From: Verrucomicrobium sp. BvORR034
GTDB lineage: Bacteria; Verrucomicrobiota; Verrucomicrobiia; Verrucomicrobiales; Verrucomicrobiaceae
Direction of reading: 5' to 3'
Length of the DNA stretch: 64,000 nt
Assembly: GCF_000739635.1 (NCBI RefSeq)
Contig: NZ_BATQ01000104.1
Coordinates: 1-64,000 of the forward strand
The notes under the pieces: generated by a model
Told to the model about the DNA's origin: nothing
Seen by the model: the letters and a program-made list of their open reading frames with translations, nothing else
Databases searched by the model: none
Position numbers and translations under genes: made by a program
Shown here: one piece after another, positions 51,808 to 61,339 of the stretch
Numbering within the stretch: position 1 is the stretch's first letter
How the letters are laid out: every line of letters begins with the position of its first letter

Positions 51808-53489
51808 GCCACGAGGAAAGCAATCACAATCGGCTCTCTGACGAGGACACAGTGAAGCTGAACAGCTGGCTCCACGACCTGGAGGAACATCAACTGGCCG
51901 AGCCGGACCGGAAGGCCCTGGAGGCCATGTTGCTGGGCAGTGAACTCGCCCGCCGCTATCTGGTGCAAAGGCTGGGCATGGGAGCGACGCTCTGCCGGCT
52001 CGCGGACGAATCTCAGGAATCAGGCGATCAAGAGGGTGACGCCCCCCAAGGATTGCGTGCGCATGTGAATGCAGCCCGTTTGGAAGGGGCGCATCGACCA
52101 GGATCTCTGAGACGGGCATGGCCAGCCTCCGCCAAGCTGGCTCTCGCGGCCTCGCTGGTACTGTGTGCCTGCACTTTGGGCCTGCTCCTTTTCAGCCCGA
52201 GGTTGCACCGACATGACGGTCCCGGGTCCCAGGCAGAAGTGACAGATCAAGGCTGCGCGGTGCTCGTGGATGTGGTGGGCGCACAGTGGGCCAGCGACGG
52301 TGGATCCTGGCAGGTGGGCATGTCCGTGCCCGCTGGAAAGGTGAAGTTGCAGAGCGGTCTGGCGCGATTGGAATTCTACAGCGGAGCTTCGGTGACGCTT
52401 GAGGGCAATAGCGAGCTCGAGATCGTCTCGGTCAACGAGGCCAAGTGCCGGTTTGGCCAGATGCGGGTGCATGTGCCGCCTCACGCGCGTGGGTTCAAGC
52501 TGATGACTCCCGATGCCAAGGTGGTGGACCTGGGTACTGAGTTTGGCCTGAAGGTGAGCGACTCCGGCAAGTCGGATGTGCATGTCTTCGACGGTGAGGT
52601 GGAGGTGTATCCCGGAGCCGGCGACGACAAGCTGAACCTCAAAACAGGGGCCCGCTGGAACGCCGCCAATGGGGCGGGAACGACGGGGGCCGACACTCAG
52701 GCCTTCGCCGACATCGCCTCACTGCATGCAAAATCTCAGGATGCAGACGAACGCCGGAAGCTGGAGTGGCGGGTGGGACTGCAAAAGTTCCTCGAAGATC
52801 CCCGCCTGCTCGTGGGCTACACGTTTGAGCCGCTCAATGCGTGGGATCGCACCCTGCGGAATCAGCAACCCTATGCACCCGAGTTTACCAACGGCTCCGT
52901 CGTGGGTGCGCAGTGGGCGCAAGGGCGTTGGAGAGGCAAGCAGGCGTTGGACTTCAAGTCACCCGGCGACCGCGTGCGCCTGGCAGTGGCTGGCGAGTAC
53001 GATGCCATCACGCTGGCGGCCTGGGTGCAGGTGGGCGGGGTGGACCGGAATTTCAACAGCCTCTTTCTCACGGATACCTGGACCTATGGCAACCCCCACT
53101 GGCAGATCATCCGGTCCGGAGCTGTCGCCCTGGGGGTGCACAACGGGAAAGGCGGCAGCCAGCACGTGCTCAACTCCCCTGTGCTCTTTGGCCCGGAGAA
53201 TCTGGGGCTCTGGTTCCATGTGGCATCCACCTTCGATGTGCGCACGAGTATGCTGCGGCACTATGTGAATGGACGGCAGGTCAGTGAGTTGAAGGAGGCT
53301 AAAGTGGATCCCGCCACACGTATCCGTATCGGCAGCGGAGAACTGGGCAACTGGGGGCTGCCGGAAGGCAAAACGCCCCGTACTGAGGTGCGCAGCTTCA
53401 ACGGTCGGATGGATGAGTTTCTGATGTTCAAGGAGGCTCTGAGCGCGAAGGAGATCGAGCGGATCTTCGAGATCGGGAAGCCAAATTGA
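51804..53489 (+). CDS. FecR-type protein with LamG domain, partner of the preceding ECF sigma factor
   Basis: The 561-residue protein has a cytoplasmic N-terminus (LNSWLHDLEEHQLAEPDRKALEAM), one transmembrane helix (LALAASLVLCACTLGLLLF, about residues 110-130), a FecR domain (ALEFYSGASVTLEGNSELEIVS-like, with VVDLGTEFGLKV and VHVFDGEVEVYPG), and a C-terminal LamG/concanavalin-like domain (YTFEPLNAWD ... SFNGRMDEFLMFKEALS). It should relay an outside signal to the sigma factor. A paralogue with the same partner type is at 55360. Confidence 0.85.
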   Translation: MSHEESNHNRLSDEDTVKLNSWLHDLEEHQLAEPDRKALEAMLLGSELARRYLVQRLGMGATLCRLADESQESGDQEGDAPQGLRAHVNAARLEGAHRPGSLRRAWPASAKLALAASLVLCACTLGLLLFSPRLHRHDGPGSQAEVTDQGCAVLVDVVGAQWASDGGSWQVGMSVPAGKVKLQSGLARLEFYSGASVTLEGNSELEIVSVNEAKCRFGQMRVHVPPHARGFKLMTPDAKVVDLGTEFGLKVSDSGKSDVHVFDGEVEVYPGAGDDKLNLKTGARWNAANGAGTTGADTQAFADIASLHAKSQDADERRKLEWRVGLQKFLEDPRLLVGYTFEPLNAWDRTLRNQQPYAPEFTNGSVVGAQWAQGRWRGKQALDFKSPGDRVRLAVAGEYDAITLAAWVQVGGVDRNFNSLFLTDTWTYGNPHWQIIRSGAVALGVHNGKGGSQHVLNSPVLFGPENLGLWFHVASTFDVRTSMLRHYVNGRQVSELKEAKVDPATRIRIGSGELGNWGLPEGKTPRTEVRSFNGRMDEFLMFKEALSAKEIERIFEIGKPN

Positions 53490-53530
53490 AGACACCAGAC
53501 TGCCAGACACCAGACCTGAGGGGCTGTAGC

Positions 53531-53570
53531 GCAGATTGGCAATCTGCCGTGCCGCCGATTGTTAATCGGC
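53531..53570. repeat. Double-hairpin dispersed repeat
   Basis: GCAGATTGGCAATCTGC (53531-53547) and GCCGATTGTTAATCGGC (53554-53570) repeat, in inverse orientation, the two palindromes at 29141-29179. It lies in the 460-base gene-free stretch downstream of the FecR/LamG gene. Confidence 0.7.
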
Positions 53571-53654
53571 AGGGTGGCTCTGCGACGGAACGGAGTTAAC
53601 ACGACAGGAGCAGAGCAGTGCGTGTCCCGACTTTTGGAGTAAGTTCGCACCGGG

Positions 53655-53815
53655 GTTGGAGTACCGCTTTTAAGCGGAATCACGTCTCGCACGTCCCATG
53701 GCGAGATTCCATCCCCAGGCCCCCAAGCGATTGCCAATTGGTCAGTCGCTTCGCACCGGGAGCGCGATCAAGGGCCAATTGTATCCTGATTCCGCTTAAA
53801 AGCGGTACTCCAACC
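53655..53815. repeat. MITE-like element with 29-bp perfect inverted ends
   Basis: Bases 53655-53683 and 53787-53815 are perfect inverses of 29 bp; each end also contains the palindrome CCGCTTTTAAGCGG. The 161-bp element has no coding capacity. Direct target repeats are not clear. Confidence 0.7.
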
Positions 53816-53953
53816 CTGCTGCGAAACGGTGGTTGTCACTTGGTGCCCCCAGACCAGGGGAGTCCAATGCGCCGCCTACTGCCTACTGCCCACTGATGAC
53901 TGCCCACTGAATTCCCCTTGCCCCTCCCGGCCTCCCCGCCTACAAACGGGCCG

Positions 53954-54604
53954 ATGTCCGAAACCACCGCCTCCCCTGCTCCCGCTGCTGCTGTCGCATC
54001 TGTCGAACACGTTCTGGTGATCCCCCGTGCGCTGTTCGATGAACTGGGGGCATTCCAGGGATTTCAGCCGGAGGTGGACCGTTATTTGGAGGCCATCCTG
54101 GCACCGGGCGCGAACTTCTTCCTTCCCCGCCCTGCCGCGGAACTGGACCCCACGCACAAGCAGATCATCCCGTACGCGATCTTTCACCACCAGGGCAAGT
54201 ACCTCGTCTATACCCGGGGCGGCAAGTCGGGTGAAAAGCGCCTCGTGGCAAAGCGCAGCGTCGGCATCGGCGGCCACATCAACCCGCACGACGAACGCGA
54301 GGACTCCCTCGCCAAGACGACCTACCTCAACGGCGTGGAGCGCGAGATTGAAGAAGAGTTGGTGCTCACGGGCAGTCACACCCAGCAGGTCATTGGCCTG
54401 ATCAATGATGACTCCAATGAGGTCGGCCAGGTCCACCTTGGCGTGGTGCACCTCTTTGATCTGGAGAGCGATCAAGTGACCTCCAACGAAGACGCCATTC
54501 AGGACCTGCAGTTCCTCAGCTTGGACGAGTTGGTCGCAGGGATCGAAAACCTCGAGACCTGGTCGGCGATTTGTGTGCGGCATCTGGTGGAGCGCAGGGC
54601 GTAG
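53954..54604 (+). CDS. NUDIX-like phosphohydrolase
   Basis: From ATG at 53954 the 216-residue protein has a Ser/Ala-rich leader, then VEHVLVIPRALFDELGAF and the NUDIX-like block GGHINPH ... NGVEREIEEELVL, whose REIEEEL matches the catalytic helix of the NUDIX box. The spacing between Gly-Gly and REIEEEL is longer than in the classical 23-residue box, as in the predicted phosphoesterase subgroup. Substrate unknown. It stands alone between two sigma/FecR modules. Confidence 0.75.
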   Translation: MSETTASPAPAAAVASVEHVLVIPRALFDELGAFQGFQPEVDRYLEAILAPGANFFLPRPAAELDPTHKQIIPYAIFHHQGKYLVYTRGGKSGEKRLVAKRSVGIGGHINPHDEREDSLAKTTYLNGVEREIEEELVLTGSHTQQVIGLINDDSNEVGQVHLGVVHLFDLESDQVTSNEDAIQDLQFLSLDELVAGIENLETWSAICVRHLVERRA

Positions 54605-54798
54605 CGAGGCTTCAAAATTAAAACGCCAGACTTCAAAGAAGTCACAAGCCCCAAGCCTCAAGGCAGCGTGAGGATTGCCCGAACGTATGTTCCTTTGAAC
54701 CTTGGAAGTTTGAGGCTTCCTTGATCGTTTGTATTTGAGGTTGAAGTTTTGTTCCCCGTCCAATTCCCGCCTCTGATGCGGTAACCCTGCAACTGCGC

Positions 54799-55353
54799 AT
54801 GTCCTCTGACGCCTCCGCCTCCCTGCCCCAGCCACCCGAACACTACGAGACGTTCGTCCGGCTCTTCGTGCACCACGAAGGACGGTTGCGGGGCTTCCTG
54901 CGGACCTTGGTCCGGGATTGGGATGATGTGGACGAGGTGATGCAGGAGACCAGTCTGGTGGCTTGGCGGAAGTTCTCGCAGTTCGATCCGGACACGAATT
55001 TCATGGCCTGGGCGGCGGCGATTGCGCGATTTGAGGCGCTGAAGCACCTGCGAAAGCAATCCCGGGACCGGCTGGTGTTCAACGATGACATCCTGGACCT
55101 GCTGGCCGAGGAGAGCCTGGAAGAAGTGGACTCGCTGGAGCGCCACCGCTCCGCGTTGGGCAAATGCCTGGAGAAGCTCGATTCCCGCCAGAAGGAACTC
55201 CTGCAGCTCGCCTACCAGCCGGGGGTGAAGTTCCACGAGGTGGCCGCGCAGGCAGGCAAAAGCGCCCAGGCCTTCTACAAAACCATCCAGCGCATGCGGG
55301 CAGCCTTGCTCCAGTGCGCGGAGAAACAGATGCAGGCGGAGGCTGCGACCTGA
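54799..55353 (+). CDS. ECF sigma factor, second module
   Basis: The 184-residue protein has region 2 (DWDDVDEVMQETSLVAWRKFSQF, FMAWAAAIARFEALKHLRKQ) and region 4 (LDSRQKELLQLAYQPGVKFHEVAAQAGKSAQAFYKTIQRMR). It is a paralogue of the sigma factor at 51274, with the same downstream gene type 6 bases away. The intergenic 194 bases before it contain no clear promoter. Confidence 0.9.
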   Translation: MSSDASASLPQPPEHYETFVRLFVHHEGRLRGFLRTLVRDWDDVDEVMQETSLVAWRKFSQFDPDTNFMAWAAAIARFEALKHLRKQSRDRLVFNDDILDLLAEESLEEVDSLERHRSALGKCLEKLDSRQKELLQLAYQPGVKFHEVAAQAGKSAQAFYKTIQRMRAALLQCAEKQMQAEAAT

Positions 55354-55359
55354 TCCACC

Positions 55360-57069
55360 ATGGCGACCTTTGGTAACAGCGATGGCGGCAACGGCGGCGG
55401 TGGCGGGTGCAATCCGGGGAAACTTCCCGAGGCCAGCCGTCTGATCGGTGAATGGCTCAGCGGCAGCATCACGCCAGCAGATTTTGACCTCTTGCAGACG
55501 ATGCTGCAGGATTGCAGCGAAGTGCGACGGATGCTACGTGAGGAGGTGAACCTCGAGCAGGTGCTTCGGGAGAACGCCAGCGTCACCGCGGACCTCAAGG
55601 CATGGAATCCAGAAGGCCTGCCAGATCATGAGGGCGAGGGCGAAGCGGCAGCCATCCCCTTCCCAGACCAGGGCACGAAGGCCCGGGCCAAGAAATACTG
55701 GATCTCCTGGGCCGCGGCAGCGTCAATGGCCGTGCTGCTCTCCGCAGGCACCTTTCTCTGGGGTGGCCGCCATGCGCTGAGCAAGGATCTGGTGCAGGAG
55801 GAGACCAATCGCGGCTGCGCCATCCTCACCCATGTGGTGAATGCTGAATGGCTGGATGATGACAACAGCCGGCGCACCGGCGACACCGTGAACTCTGGCA
55901 TGCTCAAGCTGGCGTGCGGCTTTGCCCAAGTGGAGTTTTTCAGCGGGGCCACGCTCCTCATGGAGGGTGATGCTGAGCTGGAAATCGTCTCGCCCTGGGA
56001 GGCGATCTGTCACTCGGGCAAGGTGCGCGTGCGCGTGCCGCCGCCCGCGCGTGGCTTTCTGCTGCACGCCCCTGGCATGAAGTTGGTGGATCTGGGCACC
56101 GAGTTCGGTGTGCAAGTGAATCCGGAGGATCTGAGTTCCGAAGTGCACGTCTTTGAGGGGGAGGTGGAAGCTCATCCGACGAACCAGGACCTCATCAGCC
56201 TCAAGCAGGGCATGGGCCTGTACAAGGAAGGCAACAAGGTGGCCCCTCTCCCAGGCGTGCGTCCGGATGACTTCATGGGGATGGAGCGCCTGGACGCGAT
56301 CACCGCCACCCGAGCCAAGGCCAGGTATGATGCCTGGGCCACGTGGAAGAAGGACATGTGCGGCGACGAGCGGCTGGTGGTTTACTTTCCCTTCGAGCGT
56401 CAGGGCAAGTGGCAGCGCATGATCGGCAACGGCTGCAACCCCTGCAACCCTGACCGCAACGGCGGCGTGGTGGGCGCACGATGGACTCAGGGCCGCTGGC
56501 CCATGAAGGATGCCCTGGAATTCAAGCGTCCCGGGGATCGGGTGCGGCTGCGTATTGATGGTGAGTATGAGGCGCTTACGCTCACCTGCTGGGTGAAAGT
56601 GGACGGGCTGGACCGCAAGTTCAACGCCCTGCTCCTGACCGACGGCTATGATGCCGGTGAGCCCCACTGGCAGATCACCCAGGATGGGAAGCTCATGTTC
56701 TCCATCGCCTATCCAGACGAGGAGCACCCCGAGGTGAAACGCAATCAAGTGCACCTCTCCCCGGTCGTGTTCAATCGCTCCAACATCGGCCGCTGGCACC
56801 AGCTCGCTGTGACCTATGACAACTGCAGCGGCGAAGTGATCCAGTTTGTGGATGGCAAGGAAGTGAGCCGCGAGGTCTCGCCGCTCTACCAGCCCGGGCG
56901 CAAGATTGTCTATGGCGCCTGTGAGCTTGGCAACTGGGGCCTGCCCCTTCAGGACCACCAGTTCCCCGTGCGGAACCTCAATGGCTGCATGGACGAGTTT
57001 GCCATCTATCAGATCGCGCTTGCCGGCGACGAGCTGAAGAAGATCTACGAAGCCTCCAAGCCGGAGTAG
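55360..57069 (+). CDS. FecR-type protein with LamG domain, second module
   Basis: The 569-residue protein has a Gly-rich start, a transmembrane helix (about residues 120-138, WAAAASMAVLLSAGTFLW), a FecR domain (QVEFFSGATLLMEGDAELEIVS, LVDLGTEFGVQV, VHVFEGEVEAHP) and a C-terminal LamG domain ending in LNGCMDEFAIYQIALAGDE. It resembles the protein at 51804 throughout, so both modules come from duplication. It probably gates the paired sigma factor and lies just before the surface-protein genes. Confidence 0.85.
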   Translation: MATFGNSDGGNGGGGGCNPGKLPEASRLIGEWLSGSITPADFDLLQTMLQDCSEVRRMLREEVNLEQVLRENASVTADLKAWNPEGLPDHEGEGEAAAIPFPDQGTKARAKKYWISWAAAASMAVLLSAGTFLWGGRHALSKDLVQEETNRGCAILTHVVNAEWLDDDNSRRTGDTVNSGMLKLACGFAQVEFFSGATLLMEGDAELEIVSPWEAICHSGKVRVRVPPPARGFLLHAPGMKLVDLGTEFGVQVNPEDLSSEVHVFEGEVEAHPTNQDLISLKQGMGLYKEGNKVAPLPGVRPDDFMGMERLDAITATRAKARYDAWATWKKDMCGDERLVVYFPFERQGKWQRMIGNGCNPCNPDRNGGVVGARWTQGRWPMKDALEFKRPGDRVRLRIDGEYEALTLTCWVKVDGLDRKFNALLLTDGYDAGEPHWQITQDGKLMFSIAYPDEEHPEVKRNQVHLSPVVFNRSNIGRWHQLAVTYDNCSGEVIQFVDGKEVSREVSPLYQPGRKIVYGACELGNWGLPLQDHQFPVRNLNGCMDEFAIYQIALAGDELKKIYEASKPE

Positions 57070-57121
57070 GCGGGTTCATTGCGGATTCTGGAAGGGTGAA
57101 TTTGGATTGTTTGTTTCCTCG

Positions 57122-60028
57122 ATGCGATCTCACAGGCACTTCTGGGCGCTGATGACGGTGGCGGCAGTCACCGGGGGCGCCCCCACCCTGTTGGCGGCAG
57201 AGCCGGAGGCTGAGAAGCATTTCGTGTTGAAGGTACTGCCGCTCTTCAAGGAGAAATGCCTCGCCTGCCACGGGGACGACCCGAAGAAGTTCAAGGGTGG
57301 GTTCGACATGCGGACGCCGGAGCGGTTCTTCTCCGGTGGTGACAGTGAGAAGAACCCCGTCGTGCCCCGCAAGCCTGAGGAGAGTGTGCTCTACATTGCG
57401 GTGACCCGCACCGACTCCAGCCTGGCCATGCCCCCGAAGGAGAACGACAAACTCTCTGAGGCGCAGGTGGAGATCATCAAACGCTGGATCCTGGACGGTG
57501 GAATCTGGCCGGATGCCAAAAGGATCGCGGAAATCACGGAGGAACAAGCTCGCGCGCCCCAGTCTGCCGTCACCGGAGAGACGGGAGTCAAGGTGACCAC
57601 CAGCGGCGGACTGTCGGGCGACTGGACGAACCGGCTCTACAAACCGGAAGATCTGTGGGCGTATGCGCCGCTTCGTGGCGAGACGCAAGACGAGAATCCT
57701 GAAGACGCCAGACCTGAAAACGGGCGTTCCATCGATCGCCTCATCGATGCCAGGATGAAGGAACTTGGGGTGGAGCCGGGACCTCTGGCGGACCGGAGAA
57801 CGCTGATCCGCAGGGCGACGTTTGACCTCACCGGACTGCCACCGACTCCGCAGGAGGTGGCGCAATTCCTTGCAGACCCTGCCTCCGAGGAGGAGGCATT
57901 TGCAAGACTCGTGGATCGGCTCCTGGCCAGTCCCCACTATGGAGAACACTGGGCGCGTCACTGGCTGGATGTGGTGCGCTATGCGGACTCGTCCGGCTTT
58001 GCCAATGACTACGAGCGCGGCAATACCTGGCGGTACCGCGACTACGTCATCCGGGCGTTCAACGAGGACAAACCGTATGACCAGTTCATCCGGGAGCAGA
58101 TCGCCGGAGATGAACTCCCGCCAGACCGGACCAAGACACCTGAATCAGAAAGGCTCATCGCCACCGGATTCCTGCGCATGGGGCCCTGGGAACTGACCGG
58201 CATGGAGGTGCCGAAGGTAGCGCGTCAACGCTTCCTGGATGACGTGACGGACATCGTGGGGCAGGCCTTCCTGGGGCACACCCTGCAGTGTGCGAGGTGT
58301 CATGATCACAAGTTCGATCCCATACCGACGCAGGACTACTACGCCATGCAGGCCTGCTTTGCCACCACCCAGCTCTCCGAGCGGGAGGCCCCTTTCCTGC
58401 CGGCGGAGAACACCAGCGGGTTTGAGGAAATCAAGTATCTGGAGATGCGCCGGGCGGAGCATCTGGTCGGTCTGCGCCATCTCGATGACGTCTCGCTCAA
58501 GGCGGCCGATGCCTGGTTCAAGGAAAAGAACCTCGGCCGCAGTGCCTGGGATGCCGCCCTGGCGAAAAGCCGGGACCGTCAGCCGGGAACCAGGCCCAAT
58601 GCCCGCAGGGAGTTTGTCGGCCTCTTCGACGCCACCCGCAATGCCTTGCAGCAACAAGGTGTGCCGGAGGCTGAGTATCCGCCGAAAAACCTCGGATTCA
58701 GCGTGGAGGACTACGGTCATGAACGCATCGCGCGGAAGGGGCTGGAGCGCCTGCGCTGGGAGATGGAGCGATACGCTCCCTATGCCTTCGCCGTCTATGC
58801 AGGCAGGACGCCCGCGTTAAAGTCCGTGAATGCCCCGCTGCGGGTGCCGGCGACCCGGCTGGAGGATGGCGAACTGGAAAGCACCGCGATCTTGGCAGGC
58901 GGAGATCCCTTCTCGCCCAAAACGCCGGTGAGACCCGGCACGCTGAGTGCCCTGGGAGGACGCAGCGCCGTCATCCCGGAGGGCATTGAAGGCCGACGAC
59001 TGGCGTTGGCAGATTGGATCGCCTCCGCGGACAATCCCCTCACGACCCGCAGCATCGTGAACCGCCTCTGGCAGTGGCACTTTGGACGTCCTATCGCGGG
59101 GAATCCCAACAACTTCGGTGCCACCGGGAAGAAACCAACGCATCCCGAGCTCTTGGACTGGCTGGCGGATCGCCTCGTGAAAGAAGGATGGTCGATCAAA
59201 GCGATGCATCGTGTCATCATGATGAGTGAGGCCTACCGACGCAGTGCCGGGCATCCCAATCCGGAGATGCTCAAAGAGCGAGACCCTCATGGCGTGAGTT
59301 ACGCCGCCTTCCAGCCGCGGCGGATCACCGCCGAGGAGATTCGGGACGCCATGCTGCTCGCATCCGGAGAGCTAAATCCCACGCTCGGCGGCATCCCTGC
59401 ACGGCCGGAGATCAATCTGGAGGCCGCGCTACAGCCGCGGCAGGTGATGGGCACCTTCGCCCCAGCCTGGCAGCCCAATCCCCTGCCCGCCCAGAGGCAC
59501 CGTCGCTCCATCTATGTGCTGAAGCTGCATGGTCTGCGGGACCCTTTTATGGAGGTGTTCAACGAGCCCACGCCGGAGTTTTCCTGTGAAGGCAGGGATG
59601 CCTCCAATGTCACGCCCCAGGTGTTCAGCCTTTTCAACAGTGCCGCCACGTTCAACCGCGCCCTGCAACTGGCGCGCCGAGTTCACCGGGACGGAGTTAC
59701 GGAGGCCGAAGCCATCACCGCGCTCTTTCTGCATACCTGTGGTCGTCCTCCCACAGAGCAGGAGCAGCAGAGCTGCCTGAGGCACTGGGAGAACATGACT
59801 CGGCGGCATGAAGGGCTGACTCTGCCCAGGCACGTGCTCCCCACCGAGGTGGTTCGAGAGGCGGTGGAAGAGAATACCGGGGAGAAATTCACCTTCACCG
59901 AGCGGTTGCATGTCTCTGCGGACTATCAGCCGGACCTCGTCCCTGGTGAGATGAATGCAAAGCTGCGCGGGCTTGCAGAAGTGGCCCTGGTGCTCTTTAA
60001 TTCCAACGAATTCGCGTTCGTGTATTAG
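57122..60028 (+). CDS. Cytochrome c / DUF1549 / DUF1553 surface protein
   Basis: From ATG at 57122 the 968-residue protein has a signal peptide, a heme-binding CLACH motif (residues 46-50) of a PSCyt1-type cytochrome domain, then DUF1549 (IDRLIDARMKELGVEPGPLADRRTLIRRATFDLTGLPPTP and HWARHWLDVVRYADSSGF) and DUF1553 (NRLWQWHFGRPI, AMHRVIMMSEAYRRSA). A second heme-like CARCH lies in the middle (near residue 394). These proteins are typical of Planctomycetes and Verrucomicrobia and are usually encoded with DUF1501 proteins, as here. Confidence 0.9.
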   Translation: MRSHRHFWALMTVAAVTGGAPTLLAAEPEAEKHFVLKVLPLFKEKCLACHGDDPKKFKGGFDMRTPERFFSGGDSEKNPVVPRKPEESVLYIAVTRTDSSLAMPPKENDKLSEAQVEIIKRWILDGGIWPDAKRIAEITEEQARAPQSAVTGETGVKVTTSGGLSGDWTNRLYKPEDLWAYAPLRGETQDENPEDARPENGRSIDRLIDARMKELGVEPGPLADRRTLIRRATFDLTGLPPTPQEVAQFLADPASEEEAFARLVDRLLASPHYGEHWARHWLDVVRYADSSGFANDYERGNTWRYRDYVIRAFNEDKPYDQFIREQIAGDELPPDRTKTPESERLIATGFLRMGPWELTGMEVPKVARQRFLDDVTDIVGQAFLGHTLQCARCHDHKFDPIPTQDYYAMQACFATTQLSEREAPFLPAENTSGFEEIKYLEMRRAEHLVGLRHLDDVSLKAADAWFKEKNLGRSAWDAALAKSRDRQPGTRPNARREFVGLFDATRNALQQQGVPEAEYPPKNLGFSVEDYGHERIARKGLERLRWEMERYAPYAFAVYAGRTPALKSVNAPLRVPATRLEDGELESTAILAGGDPFSPKTPVRPGTLSALGGRSAVIPEGIEGRRLALADWIASADNPLTTRSIVNRLWQWHFGRPIAGNPNNFGATGKKPTHPELLDWLADRLVKEGWSIKAMHRVIMMSEAYRRSAGHPNPEMLKERDPHGVSYAAFQPRRITAEEIRDAMLLASGELNPTLGGIPARPEINLEAALQPRQVMGTFAPAWQPNPLPAQRHRRSIYVLKLHGLRDPFMEVFNEPTPEFSCEGRDASNVTPQVFSLFNSAATFNRALQLARRVHRDGVTEAEAITALFLHTCGRPPTEQEQQSCLRHWENMTRRHEGLTLPRHVLPTEVVREAVEENTGEKFTFTERLHVSADYQPDLVPGEMNAKLRGLAEVALVLFNSNEFAFVY

Positions 60029-60084
60029 GGGGCTTCGCTGAGGTGGGGGCATATCAGAGCGCCGGTTCCCCATTTTCCGTTGCC

Positions 60085-60861
60085 ATGAAGACCCCGCATG
60101 ACTTTTTCAAGGCCATCACCGGCATCGCCATGGAGAACGGGATTCGTTATCTCCTCTTCGCCGGCTTCGCGTGGCTCCTGGCGTATGTGCTGTTCCGGCG
60201 TCGCTGGTTTCACCGCAAGATCATTGCCCGACTGCCCTCATCCGCCGATGTGCGACGTGAGATGGGCTACTCGGTGCTCACGGTGCTCATCTACGGCATC
60301 GGGGGCACGCTCACCATCTGGATGGCCAAGCAGGGGTGGACGCACCTGTACGGCCGCATCCCCAAGTTTGGCTGGGGCTGGTTTGTGGCCAGCATCTTCT
60401 GCATCATCATCCTGCACGATGCCTACTTCTATTGGACGCACCGGCTTATGCATCATCCGCGGCTCTATCGCTGGTTTCACCGGGTGCATCATCAGTCCAA
60501 CAATCCCTCACCGTGGGCCGCGTACTCCTTTGGCCCGCTGGAGGCCGCCATCCAGGTGGGCATCTTCCCGCTCTCTGTGCTGGTGATGCCCGTGCATCCC
60601 CTGGCCTTCTTCATCTTTCTGGTGTGGCAGATTGCCTTCAATGTCGCTGGACACACCGGGTTTGAGTTCTATCCCCGTTGGTGGCTGGATACGTGGTTTG
60701 GCCGGTTCATGAACACCCCTACGAATCACGTCATGCACCATGAGTACTACCGCGGAAACTATGGGTTGTACTTCAATGTCTGGGACCGCCTCATGGGGAC
60801 GAACCATGAGAAGTATGAGGAGCGATTCAAGGAAGTAACAGGCCGCAGCCGGGCAGCGTGA
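60085..60861 (+). CDS. Fatty acid hydroxylase / sterol desaturase family membrane protein
   Basis: From ATG at 60085 the 258-residue protein has several membrane helices and the three His boxes of the family: HDAYFYWTHRLMHH, HRVHHQSNN and HVMHHEYY, which bind a di-iron centre. It would hydroxylate or desaturate a lipid at the membrane. The upstream in-frame start at 60043 adds 14 residues overlapping the previous gene's end and is less likely. Confidence 0.85.
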   Translation: MKTPHDFFKAITGIAMENGIRYLLFAGFAWLLAYVLFRRRWFHRKIIARLPSSADVRREMGYSVLTVLIYGIGGTLTIWMAKQGWTHLYGRIPKFGWGWFVASIFCIIILHDAYFYWTHRLMHHPRLYRWFHRVHHQSNNPSPWAAYSFGPLEAAIQVGIFPLSVLVMPVHPLAFFIFLVWQIAFNVAGHTGFEFYPRWWLDTWFGRFMNTPTNHVMHHEYYRGNYGLYFNVWDRLMGTNHEKYEERFKEVTGRSRAA

Positions 60862-60873
60862 GAGAGGGGAAAG

Positions 60874-61281
60874 TCAGTCGTGGCTGGGTTCGTAAGAACC
60901 TGGTCAGGTCGCTTGGGGCCCATGACGCTCTGCTCACACCGCAGGGCCGTGCCACCCTTCCGCACTTTCACAAGTGCAGCTACGAGCTTCGAACAGATCT
61001 GCGATGATCCTCAGTCGTGGCTGGGTTCGTAAGAACCTGGTCAGGTCGCTTGGGGCCCATGACGATCTGCTCACACCACAGGGACGCGCCACCCTTCCGC
61101 ACTTTCACAAGTGCAGCCACGAGCTTCGAATTGCCCTGCGATGAGATCCTCAGTCGTGGCTGGGTTCGTAAGAACCTGGTCAGGCTGCTAGGGGCCCATG
61201 ACGCTCTGCTCACACCGCAGGGCCACGCCACCCTTCCGCACTTTCACAAGTGCAGCCACGAGCTTCGAACTGCTCTGCGGG
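60874..61281 (+). repeat. Three tandem copies of a ~138-bp repeat
   Basis: Copies begin at 60874, 61011 and 61150, each starting TCAGTCGTGGCTGGG, and are about 90% alike by eye. Each has a GGTTCGTAAGAACC hairpin and a GCACTTTCACAAGTGC hairpin. A single inverted copy is at 28694-28812. They fill the 480-base gap between two genes, and short frames inside them are not genes. Confidence 0.85.
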
Positions 61282-61339
61282 CACCCGCAATTCCCTTCGA
61301 CATTCCCCGGGGGTTTTGTATTCGTCCCACCACCCACGC

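Noticed and set aside
60874-61281. CRISPR array
   Set aside because: The units are ~138 bp with no alternating unique spacers and no cas genes; it is a simple tandem repeat of a dispersed element.
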